14,680 nt of DNA from Micractinium sp. NFX-FRZ (GCA_029339195.1 JAPTJF010000773.1:1-14680); one strand, 5' to 3'; shown: positions 1-8,363, numbered from the stretch's first letter. The notes: generated by a model not told the origin, from the letters alone. Translations and numbers: made by a program.

Positions 1-72
<72 letters not shown>
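1..72. other. Homopolymer G run at the window edge
   Basis: All 72 bases are G, after which ordinary mixed sequence begins. No biological element of this kind is expected at the start of a gene-bearing region. It is not a plant or algal telomere repeat. A run like this is typical of no-signal calls in two-colour sequencing or of a poorly resolved contig end. The missing 5' exon or exons of the PRMT gene may lie in or beyond it. Confidence 0.85.
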
Positions 73-74
<2 letters not shown>

Positions 75-476
75 GCGGGGATGCTGGTGTGGTGTGGGGT
101 GAGCTGGATGTCTGCTCAAGCTCGTGTATGGTGAATGCAGTGTCAGCATGCGTGTGCTTGCTGATGTTGGGCTGCTGCTGGACGTCGAGCCACACCTGCC
201 TGGGGGTGTGAGAGGGGGGGGGGGCAGCTGCTGCCGCCTGCTGCCTGGCAACCCACATCATGCTGCTGCCTGCTGGCATCTGCATTCCTGTGCTTGCTGG
301 CACGTTGTCGAATTGGGATGAGCCCTGCCTGCGGCCACTGGGCCACTGGGGGCCCGCAGATGCCAGCCTGCTTGCTTGCTTGCTTGGCAGGCCAGGACTT
401 TACTTTTGACGGATGTCCAGCAGCTAAGTTGCCATGCAGCTAAGTTGCATCGCTGTGCTCCCTCCCACGGGCGCAG
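73..476 (+). other. Probable intron tail upstream of the first visible PRMT exon
   Basis: I found no convincing coding segment here. The right end is a splice acceptor: a pyrimidine-rich stretch followed by GGGCGCAG at 469-476. A short tandem duplication (unit cagctaagttgc, at 421-432 and 436-447) lies 30-55 bases before the acceptor and contains CTAAG, a possible branch-point motif. A donor-like GTGAGC at 99-104 could open the intron, but the bases before it do not read as PRMT protein. A CTTG tetranucleotide run lies near 370-386. Confidence 0.5.
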
Positions 477-3400
477 GCCTTCCAACGTGGCATTGCCGCC
501 GCCCTGGCGCTCCAGCCGCCCGAGGCGCACGTGCTGGTGCTGAGCGGCGGCGGCGGCCTGCTGCCGCTGCTGGCAGCAGAGGCGGGGGCTGGTCGCGTGA
601 CAGCGGTGGAACGCAGCCGCATGCTGTTCCGCATGGCCAAGCAAGTGCTGGAGAGCAACAGCAGCGGGAGCAGGGGTGAGCTGGCGCAGCGTGTGCGGCT
701 GGTGGACCGCCCGCTGCAGGCGGTGGGGGTGCGGGGCGAGGCGCCGCCGCCAGACGCACACCTGGCAGCACAGGAGCGGGCCGCGCTGGTGGCGGCAGCC
801 TCGGCGGTGGCGCCGGGGCGGCAGCCCCCAGCAGGCGAAGGGCAGGGCAGCGGTGACGGCACGCTTGCACCTCAAGAAACAGCTGCAGCAGGCGCTGCGG
901 GGAGCGCCGCAGCGGGGCTTGCTGCCGCCCTAGCTGCCGCTGATGCTGCTGACGAGGCGGCGCTGCTGCCAGGGCGTGCCTCCTTGCTGGTCACCGACCT
1001 GCTGGACCATGCCGTGCTTGGCATGGGGCTGCTGCCTGCCGTGGATTATGCAGCCAAGCGGCTGCTGGCTCCCGGGGCGCTGGTCGTGCCACAGCAGGTG
1101 GCTGTGTACGCCTGCCTGGTGGAATTCCAGGTGAATCGAGTCAGCGGGTTTGATTTGTCGGCTCTCAACGCCTACTGGTGGCACCCGGGCGCCGAGCGGC
1201 TCGAGCTGGCGCGCCTGCCGCACCGCCGCCTGTCGGCGCCCTTCCCGGTGCACACCTTGGACCTGCAGGCGCGGGTGGACGCGCACCTGGCGGGCAGGCA
1301 AGCAGGGGGCGGCACGGCGGAAGGAGTAGAGGGCGGCGGCAGCAGCCCTGACAAAGACAGTGGCAGCAGCAGCAGCGGTGACAGCGGCAATGTTGGCGGG
1401 GGCGGCGACTCCAACGGCACAGGCGCGCCTGAGTGGGAGCTGGATGCAACGCTGGAGGTGCCGGTGACGGCGGATGGGCGGTGGAACGCCGTCGTCTTCT
1501 GGTTTGAGCTGCACACTGACACCAGCAGCAGCAGCAGCACTGGCAGCAGCAGCGGCGGCAACAGCAGCAGCAGGGCAGCCCTCACCAGCTGGGCCGCCGG
1601 CAGCGCCAGCATCCAGCGCAGCAGCAGCAGCAGCAACTGCAGCAGCGGCAGCAGTGGCGGCGGAGACGCAGCGCTGCCTGAGGCTGCCCGCTCCTGGGAC
1701 CAGGCGGTGCAGTATGTGGACCCGCAGGCGGTCATCCGAGGCGGCGTAGTGCGCCTGCGTGTGCGGCAGGACGCCGGGCAGTACGTGTTCACCTCGCACC
1801 CGCCGCAGTGCCGGCCACGCCACGCACTGGGTGAGTGGCCAGGGCGGGGGGATGGGGGCCAGTGGGGCAGCCACCTGGCAGCCCCAGAACTTGCCTGCCG
1901 CTGGCTGCTGCTCTGCCCCTCCCCGCTGTGGGTCAATTGGAGAGCTGCTTCTGACCACCACCTCTGTGCCTGGTGATTGCGCCCTGACCCCGCACTGGCC
2001 CCTGGCACCTGGACCCATCCCCTGGTCCCTCTGATGTGCTCTAGCCCCCCGCTTTCGCCTCGCCCTTTCCTGGGCCTGTGCACTCCACCACTGCTGTCCT
2101 CCCAGCTTTCTATACCCACACTCCATCAACCTGTCCCGGCTTCCCCCTCCCCACACCCACCACCCACGTCTCCCCCCTCGCAGTCCCGCGCTGGCACTAC
2201 GACATGGTGCTGGACGGGCAGCGCAACGACGCGTACGAGGGGGCCATCCGGCGGGCGGTGGCCCGCAAGCGCGCCGCCGGCTGCACCCCCCTGCTGGCGC
2301 TGGACATCGGCGCCGGCTCGGGCCTGCTCTCCATGATGGCCGCCAGGTGAGGGCTAAAAGGCCGGCCTGCTTTTGCCAGAGGGGGCATGGGAAGCCGTAC
2401 ACATACGGGCCGTGTGCGTATGCAGGCTGAGCCCGCAGGGTGGACCCTGACCAGATGCACGCCACAGCGAGTTGTAAAAAACATGTGCACTGTTGGTTAT
2501 GCCTGCTGGGTGGGCGCCGGCGTACCGACAAATATCAATGGGACTGTATATGTATGCCCTATATGTTACAACATTCCATCTCACGCATGCCTGCAGGGCG
2601 GGCGCTGACGAGGTGTACGCCGCGGAGATCAGCGGGCACATGTGCGACGTGGGGGAGGAGGCGTGCATAGCAAACGGCTTCCTGGGGCGCATTGTGATGC
2701 TGGACAGGTGGGCAAGTTGGGTGGTAGCTGTGGTGGGGCGCATCGAGCTGCAGGCTCAGCGGGTGACTGCAGTTGAGGAGGTGAAAGTGCGGCTGAGGCA
2801 GAACATCCCCTAGCTCGTGCTGCACCCCTCGGTCGCTGTTGTGTGCACGTGGCAACGCAGCGCACATGTCGCTCTTGCCCTGATGTCTGCCCGCCTTCCC
2901 GCTTCTGCCCCATCCACCCCCCGCCCTGCACCCCTCAGGGATGCGCGCCGCCTGGATGTGCTGCGCAAGCCAGACGGCACGCCGCCCGACATGCCGCGCC
3001 GCGCAGACCTGCTGGTGTACGAGGTGGGCTGGGGGGGCTTGGGGGGGGGACTGGGTGGGCTGGGGTTGTCATTAGTTAGGTGCCTGCCTGCGCTAGGGGT
3101 GGGCAAGGGTGGGCCAGACTTTGGAGCCAGGCAGGGCGGCTGTTTGTGGGGGCTGGCGAGCCGGTCGTTTGACTGCCCACTGCGGCTTGCATCAGTCAGC
3201 TCATTGCTCTAGCCAGGGCCCAGCGGCAGGCTTCTTGGCGGGGCTGCCCCTCACCACCGCTGCACCCATGCCCACCCTCGCCCACCCCACCCTACTCTGC
3301 CTGCTCCTTTGTCCTCAAACCAGCCTCCTGCCCCCCACCCACCCTCCTCCTGTGCCCCCCACCCACCCACCCACCCACCTGCGCAGGTGTTTGACTCTGG

Positions 3401-5304
3401 GTGCATCGGCGAGGGCGTGCTGCACCTGCTGGCCGCCGCCCAGGCCAAGCTGCTGGCCCCGGGCGCCGCCATGGTGCCCCAGGCCGCCCGCGTCTTCTGC
3501 CAGCCCATCCAGATGCGGGTGGGCCCCGTGCTGGGCTGGGACTGCGCGCAGGCCAACCGCTGGCGCTGGCGGCCCGACTACGAGGGGGTGGAGCTGGGCA
3601 AGTGCAGGTGGGGTGGGGCGGCGGGGCCTGGTGGGACAGCTTGCCTCCTTTCGACACTCTGCTTGCAAGGGATGCTTGGAGGGCCTTGGTGGGTGGGCTG
3701 CCCTGGTGGGCAGGGTGTGCGTGAGCAGGTGGTGGGGTCGCACCATTCGCTGTGGCAGTGTGTGCACACAGGGGGGGGGTGGAGCTGGGCAAGTGCAGGT
3801 GGCTGAGGTGGGGCAGGCCTGGTGTGGGGGGCAGGTTCGTGTCGTAGAGTGTGTTGGTGGGCAGGCAAAGAGAGGTTAGGTTGTTCGAGGCGGCGGAGCG
3901 TGCGCTGTGATGGTTTCAAAGTGAGCCAGGGCAGGGCTCCCTGTCCCACCACGTCCACTGCCTCCAACAACTCATGCTGGCAGCGCGGCTCCCTCAAGCT
4001 AAAGCATGACGATGATGATGATGTGCCCTACCTCGCCCGCTGTGCGTGCAGGGAGCGGTGGGTGCCCCTGGGACCCCCCCTGCGCACCTTTGACTTTGAC
4101 TTCCACATGGCGGCCGCCCACATGGCGCCAGCGGAGCAGCTGCTGGATGTGGCGTTTGAGCGGGAGGGGGTGTTCAACGCCGTGGCCATGTGGTTTGAGC
4201 TGGACCTGGACGAGGAGAGCACGCTGAGGTGGGGCAGGGTGAGGGTGTTGTGGGGTGGGGTGAGCTTATGTGGTTGTGCGTGTAGGTGAAGGGGCGTTGT
4301 TTAGTGCATGGGCCATGTGGTTCGAGACCTGGACGAAGACAGCACGCTGAGGTGGGGTGGGGGGGTTAATGTGTTCATTACAGTGCTGTGAGTGTGCAAC
4401 GCTGAGGTGGGGTGGGGCAAGGAGAGCACGCTGAGGTGGTGGGGTGGGGCGAGCGGGAGGGGGCAGAATGGCGGAGCTCAGGGGTTGTGTGAGTGTGGCA
4501 TGAGCGGCAGCCGGATGGGGAGGCAACACTGAGGTGGGGTTGAGTGATGGTCTTGTGGGTGCGCCTGGGCTCCTGGTGTGACCGTGAGTGTGGCATGAGC
4601 GGCAGTTGGCCGAGGAGGCGACGCTGTGGTGCGTGAGCCGGGTGCATTGAGAGTGGCTTGTGGGAGCGGCACGTGGATGCTTGCATGCAAGGGTGCATGT
4701 GCGATTTTGAGTGCACATTCTCGGCCTTTGCATGCGAGTGCGAGCATATCTGCGTCTTTATTCACACTGCCCCCGCTCCCTCTGGCTCCCCTCCCCCCGC
4801 TGCAGCACCAGCCCGTACGCCGACAAGGGGCTGACGTGGCAGCAGGCGGTGCAGTGGGTGCCCGAGGTGGCGGTGCGCCCCGGGCAGACGCTGCAGCTGA
4901 CGGCGGCGCACGACACCTACAGCATCTCCTACCGGCACAGCCTGCCCGCCGAGCCAGCTGCGGCTGTTGCCAGCAGCGCCAGCGGCGCCCCGGCACAAGC
5001 GGCAGCCGTCGCTGACGAGGCACAGCATGCAGAGCGGGCAGACCGGGATACTCCAGACTATCAGCAGCAGGAAGACGTGCCGCCGGAGCCGTGCAGGACT
5101 GCGGTACCGCTGGTGGACCCTGTGTGGCAGGCGTCCTATGACCGGCTGCAGGGGCTGAACGGCGAGCTGGCCAAGGCGTGTGTGCAGAACCCTTTGGAGT
5201 ACCGCGCGGTGGCGCAGGCGGCGCTGCAGTTTGCGGCGCGTCCACACGACCTGGGCCTGGACTGCCAGCAGGCGCTGGAGTTCTGCGTCAAGATGATGGG
5301 GTGA
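477..5304 (+). CDS. Tandem-domain protein arginine methyltransferase, 5' partial
   Basis: Arginine methyltransferases move a methyl group from S-adenosylmethionine to protein arginines. Seven exons join in phase: 477-1830, 2184-2346, 2597-2707, 2939-3023, 3387-3607, 4052-4228 and 4806-5304, giving 869 visible residues and a TGA stop. Module 1 (about residues 1-451) begins AFQRGIAAAL and has a degenerate motif I (VLVLSGGGGLL, residues 19-29). Its double-E loop carries Asp174 and Met183 in place of the two glutamates. Module 2 (from about 452) has RWHYDMVLDGQRNDAY, an intact LDIGAGSGLL (491-500), Glu516 after strand 2, and both loop glutamates (Glu571, Glu580, in YEVFDSGCIGEG). Each module ends in a beta-barrel with matching segments (FWFEL and MWFEL; WDQAVQYV and WQQAVQWV). 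Ser/Gly-rich inserts interrupt the first barrel. Two-module architecture is known from PRMT7 and PRMT9; I cannot assign the orthologue. The start codon lies off the window. The introns at 1831-2183 and 3024-3386 contain nothing notable except a CCCA repeat just before 3380. Confidence 0.85.
3584..3802 (+). repeat. Exon end plus donor site duplicated inside a PRMT intron
   Basis: The last 24 bases of the exon ending at 3607 and the first bases of the intron (3584-3611) recur without a mismatch at 3775-3802, 191 bases downstream. The shared core is gagctgggcaagtgcaggtg. The match continues more loosely on the right (gcctggtggg near 3626, gcctggtgtg near 3818). The copy therefore carries a second donor, CAG|GTGGCT. 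Splicing from 3607 to 4052 keeps the PRMT frame (K-C-R-E-R-W), so I take the first donor as the main one. Confidence 0.85.
4182..4632 (+). repeat. Serial partial copies of an exon end within a PRMT intron
   Basis: The exon ending at 4228 (ccatgtggtttgag ... agcacgctgag|gtgggg) is copied in diverged form at about 4287-4356, where the frame reads EGALFSAWAMWFE against exon EREGVFNAVAMWFE. Shorter pieces around ctgaggtggggt or ctgaggtggtgg recur near 4402, 4431 and 4529. A separate 22-base identical block (gagtgtggcatgagcggcag, preceded by GT) occurs at 4489-4510 and 4584-4605. Each ctgag|gtgg copy mimics the true donor. The copy at 4287 hits TGA at its donor and is probably not used as coding exon. 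Confidence 0.8.
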
Positions 5305-5504
5305 TGGTGGCGCGGGAGCGGACGCAGGCCGGAGGGGCAGTACGGCAGCTCGGGGCCAGGTGGCCGAAGTCTGTCGGCGGCGGTCCAGCCTGGCGACGTG
5401 CAGTCAGCCCCTCGCCATGCTTTCAGAGTGTGTGGGCTCCCAGTTTTCCCATGTTTTGAGATTGATTGGTCGCACGCCACGCTCTGTACATTACGATCGT
5501 GGCC

Positions 5505-5510
5505 CACGTG
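5505..5510 (+). promoter_or_regulatory. Possible G-box (CACGTG)
   Basis: The context is gccCACGTGca, the core bound by plant and algal bZIP and bHLH factors. It lies 177 bases before the ATG of the methyltransferase gene but also 15 bases before the PRMT gene's probable poly(A) signal. It may be chance, since a six-base palindrome is common in GC-rich DNA. Confidence 0.2.
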
Positions 5511-5524
5511 CACAAGTGGCGCAC

Positions 5525-5529
5525 TGTAA
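5525..5529 (+). terminator. TGTAA polyadenylation signal of the PRMT gene
   Basis: TGTAA is the dominant poly(A) signal in green algae. This copy lies about 220 bases after the PRMT stop codon and is the only TGTAA I saw between the two genes. Cleavage would be expected roughly 10-20 bases downstream. Confidence 0.6.
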
Positions 5530-5686
5530 TCACAACTAATTAGTGGCCCGCTGCGGGCAGGCCACAGGTGGCGGCAGGTGGCGGCACCCTGTTGGCCGGG
5601 GCCATCTGGCTTGCGCATTGCTGGCGCCGTTTCGTTATTGCTTCGGTTACTGTTAGTTGCACTTTGTGGTGACTCAGGCGTGCGAC

Positions 5687-7347
5687 ATGAGGCTCTCAGT
5701 GACGGCTCACCCTGCCAGCCATGCGGCCGGCCAAGTGCACGAGGCGCACAGCCAGCCGCGGGCCGTCCCAACGCAGCAGGGCCGCCATGCGATGAGGAGA
5801 AGGGAGCTGGCAGCGGGACTGGGCAGCTTGCTGCTGGCGGGCCTGGGCGGGGCGGCGGGAGCAGCGGCAGCGGCGGCAGAGCAGGATGACGGCAGGCAGC
5901 GGCGCACGCAGGAGATCCAGCAGGCCTACGACAAATATGCAGGTCGGCACATGTGTGACCGTTTGCGGGTTCTCATGCCTGCCATACTTGAGCTGGGCTC
6001 ACAGAGGCGAATGGGCTCGCACCTCAACCCGGCCCACACAATCCTGCAGTGCACCAGTGCACACACAGCCTTCTCAGCATCCCTCCTCTGTGCCCCCCCC
6101 CCACCTCCTGCTGCAGCAACGTACGACGACCTGGACGGCGGGGCAGCAGCAGAGCAGCTGGGCTTCCCGGCCCTGCGGCAGCAGCTGCTTCGCCAAGCGC
6201 GTGGCGACGTGCTGGAGACAGCGGTGGGCACGGGCCTCAACCTGCCCTTTTACCAGCCATCCGCCCTCACCTCACTCACCGGCATCGACCTGAGCGGCGG
6301 CATGCTGGCGCAGGCGGCGCGTCGGGGGGAGCAGCTGGGGCTGCCAGCCAGCGTGGGGCTGCGCCTGGTGCAGGCGGATGTGGAGCGGCTGCAGGATGCC
6401 CTGGGGGGGCGGACGTATGACACAGGTGGGGCAGGGCGGAGGACGGGTGGGTGGGTGGGTAGGTAGGTAGGTGTGGATGGCTTGGTTGCACGCACGGGTG
6501 GAGTGGTGGCCAGGGGCGCTGCAGGTACGGGCTTATGACACAGGTGCGTGGGCGTGCATGTGGGTTGGGCTGCGAGGCGTTTGTGGGGCGGGCGGTGCAG
6601 GAAGACGTGGGGCGGCTGCAAGGGGCGCTGAAGGGCATGAATGTGCACACGGTTACCGCAGCCACGCACTTGTTCCCAACTCCCTGCGGCCCTCGTGAAT
6701 GCCGCCCAGCCATGCTTTAAATAACTTCTGTGCAGTGCTCTGGCAGTGCAGTGCCACCCCGCCTCCTGGACATCCTCTGTCACCAAACTTGTGCACATGC
6801 TGGACTCCCCGTGTCTCTGCGTGCTCTACGCTTGCGTACCGCCATTCCTGTCCTGTTCTCCCCTGTCCCCTGCTGCCCGCAGTGGTGGACACCTTCTCCC
6901 TGTGCGTGTTCCCCGACCCAGCGGCAGCGCTGCGCAGCATGGCCGCCTGCCTGCGCCCCGGCGGCCAGCTGCTGCTGCTGGAGCACAGCCGCAGCCAGAT
7001 CGGGCCGCTGGGTTGGTACCAGGTGGGCGGGGGCGTGCCGATGTGTGTGCACTGCTGTCGTTAACAGTCTAGGTTTGGGAGCCGCGGCACTTCCACCGTC
7101 CCCTGCGCCTGGCTGCCTTGCAGGCGCACCGAGCGCCTCTCTGACCTCGCCCCCCTCCTTGGCCCGCTTCCCGCTGTGCTGTGGTGTACAGGACGTTACA
7201 GCGCCGGCGGTGGCGGCCACCGGCAAGGGGTGCCGCTGGAACGACGACGTGGCGGGGCTGGTGCGTGCGGCGGGGCTGGAGGTACAGCAGGCGGAGCCTC
7301 ATGTGGGCGGCCTCATTGTCAGCCTGAGGGCACTCAAGCCCGCATGA
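5687..7347 (+). CDS. Class I SAM-dependent methyltransferase, OMS1/METTL7- or UbiE-like, organelle-targeted
   Basis: Four exons (5687-5942, 6117-6425, 6883-7022, 7192-7347) join in phase to give 286 aa. The start is the first ATG after an in-frame TAG at 5654. Residues 1-36 look like a transit peptide. [20 protein letters not shown] (36-55) plus an alanine run (56-64) resembles a twin-arginine signal or membrane anchor. The core begins [14 protein letters not shown] (81-94). Motif I is VLETAVGTG (117-125), the acidic SAM-binding residue is Asp143 in GIDLSGGML, and [16 protein letters not shown] followed by [15 protein letters not shown] is the pattern of OMS1/METTL7 and UbiE/COQ5-like enzymes. 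The C-terminus has [16 protein letters not shown], also typical. The substrate is unknown; quinone or lipid methylation would be family-based guesses. Intron 1 is a multiple of three and stop-free; intron 2 contains exon-end repeats. Plastid or mitochondrial location is inferred from the N-terminus only. Confidence 0.87.
6367..6660 (+). repeat. Tandem copies of an exon end, about 115-bp period, running into the intron
   Basis: The end of the exon closing at 6425 reads [12 protein letters not shown] then TYDT plus donor. Inside the intron, tatgacacaggtg (exon 6416-6428) recurs exactly at 6534-6546. The segment at 6367-6403 recurs at 6594-6630 with about 29 of 37 bases matching and still reads [13 protein letters not shown] weaker copy of 6380-6403 lies at 6499-6522. 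Offsets of about 118 and 227 fit a three-copy array with period near 115, the first copy being the functional exon end. The second copy again carries a donor, ACAG|GTGCGT. Confidence 0.75.
6445..6473 (+). repeat. GGGT/AGGT microsatellite in intron
   Basis: Four GGGT-like units pass into three AGGT units within the second intron of the methyltransferase gene, between the exon end and its first intronic copy. It is simple sequence with G-quadruplex potential. No function is inferred. Confidence 0.8.
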
Positions 7348-7400
7348 GGGTTGAGGTGGCAAGTCAGCGGGGAGTGAAGCGAATGAGCGCGAGCGTGCAG

Positions 7401-7405
7401 TGTAA
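7401..7405 (+). terminator. TGTAA polyadenylation signal of the methyltransferase gene
   Basis: TGTAA lies 54 bases after the stop codon of the methyltransferase. A second TGTAA at 7565-7569 could serve as a distal signal. The gene's 3' end converges on that of the minus-strand gene, whose own signal is at 8364-8368. Confidence 0.55.
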
Positions 7406-7597
7406 AGCAATGTGCCTCGGCACAGCAAATTCCCAGCAGTGGCGAGAGTCAAGAAGAGGGGAGCGGGGACAGAGGGAGAGCGTTGGGAGTCGGGCGGTCA
7501 AGTAGTGGAGGGGGCAATGGCCAAAAGGGGCAAAACCGTGGCGTCAATTGCGGGGCGTCGTTGGTGTAAGAGCTGCATGAGCAGCTGCATAGTCTGT

Positions 7598-7653
7598 GTG
7601 TCAAGAGTGTCATGTCGATGTGTCAAGAGTGCCAAGTCGGGGTGTCAAGAGTG
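7598..7653 (+). repeat. 22-bp tandem repeat, about 2.5 copies
   Basis: The block gtgtcaagagtg begins at 7598, 7620 and 7642, exactly 22 bases apart. The remaining ten bases of units 1 and 2 differ at several positions. A related atgtcaaggg occurs near 7732. The copies are contiguous, so this is a minisatellite and not a CRISPR array. Confidence 0.85.
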
Positions 7654-7821
7654 AGTGAAGGGGTTTGGTGACTGTGTGTTGGAGTAATGTCAACGTAGCA
7701 GCGGGGCGGTGGCCACCGCAGCTGCAGCCAACATGTCAAGGGGGTGTGATGTACGAGAGACGGGATACGTGGGGGTTTGGGAGCAAGCAGGCAAAGGAGG
7801 CAGGGGGGGAGAGAGGCAGAT

Positions 7822-7837
7822 GTTTGTGGCCACAAAC
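7822..7837. repeat. 16-bp perfect palindrome
   Basis: GTTTGTGGCCACAAAC equals its own reverse complement and is centred on GGCC. It lies in the spacer between two converging genes. It could be a dimeric protein site or simply chance; no second copy was seen in the window. Confidence 0.8.
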
Positions 7838-8363
7838 GGCCATCGGAGGGGCAGCCCACAAGAAGGCCAGGCGAGAACTGCAGCGCCACTAACGGCTTGC
7901 AGAGGGGTGGCACCACTGGAGGGCCAAGAGAGCAGTAGTTAAGTCAGTGAACGAGTCAGACAGGCACAGACGGGTCGGGAGGTTGGGACATGACAGTTGG
8001 GGTGAGTTTCAGGTGGGTGCGGGGTCAAGGGGGTCAGTAATAGATAGTGCAGGTCGGTTCTAGTTGGGTCGAAGTTGCGCTGAAGGAGCGCAAGCCAATG
8101 TGGCCGGTGGTGGGGGTTTGGTCACATGGAGCGCATGCAAGGGTGAGCGCCAATGCGGCGGGTGCAGGGTGGGCGGCGGAATGGGCGGCTGAGACGGGGG
8201 GGTATGGTGGTTCACTCGTTGGGGTGGTGGGGTTTGGAGCCCGAAGGGCGGGCAGGCGAATCGTGAAGAGACGGCTGGTGGCGGTGGAGGACAGGGGACA
8301 GGGGGGGGGTGGCTGCCTGGGCCCCAGCACAATGCGTCTGGGGGCCGCAGGGTCACCCGAGGG

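Larger units (their letters stand above)
5305..5686 (+). other. PRMT 3' UTR and upstream region of the next gene
   Basis: No gene was seen. The left part is the 3' UTR of the PRMT gene up to a TGTAA at 5525. The right part must hold the promoter and 5' UTR of the methyltransferase gene that starts at 5687. It contains the palindromes acgatcgt (5493-5500) and ctaattag (about 5536-5543), an inverted CCAAT (ATTGG, near 5465), and a perfect 10-base tandem repeat (caggtggcgg at 5565-5574 and 5575-5584). No clear TATA box is visible. Confidence 0.6.
7406..8363. other. Convergent intergenic region, no gene seen
   Basis: I found no splice-compatible coding exon on either strand. The plus strand is strongly G-rich and purine-rich. 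It contains a hairpin AGCTGC-ATGA-GCAGCT (7571-7586), a 22-bp tandem repeat (7598-7653) and a 16-bp perfect palindrome (7822-7837). It lies between two TGTAA signals that face each other, so it should be mostly untranscribed spacer plus read-through. Confidence 0.6.

Noticed and set aside
930..2531. 533-codon open frame on the minus strand
   Set aside because: It lies antisense to PRMT exons and across a well-supported intron. Its composition (Arg, Pro, Ala, Cys) is the mirror of GC-rich coding DNA, and no motif is visible.
477..5304. Direct naming as PRMT7
   Set aside because: The two-module layout fits, but active and inactive modules are in the opposite order and the 5' end is missing, so a specific orthologue name is not justified.
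6530..6660. The intronic copies as a cassette exon of the methyltransferase
   Set aside because: Exons 6117-6425 and 6883-7022 already join in phase to give the family motif [11 protein letters not shown]; inserting the copies would break it. They are better explained as duplications.
7598..7653. CRISPR array
   Set aside because: Repeats are contiguous 22-base units with no regular unique spacers, in a eukaryotic spliced-gene context.
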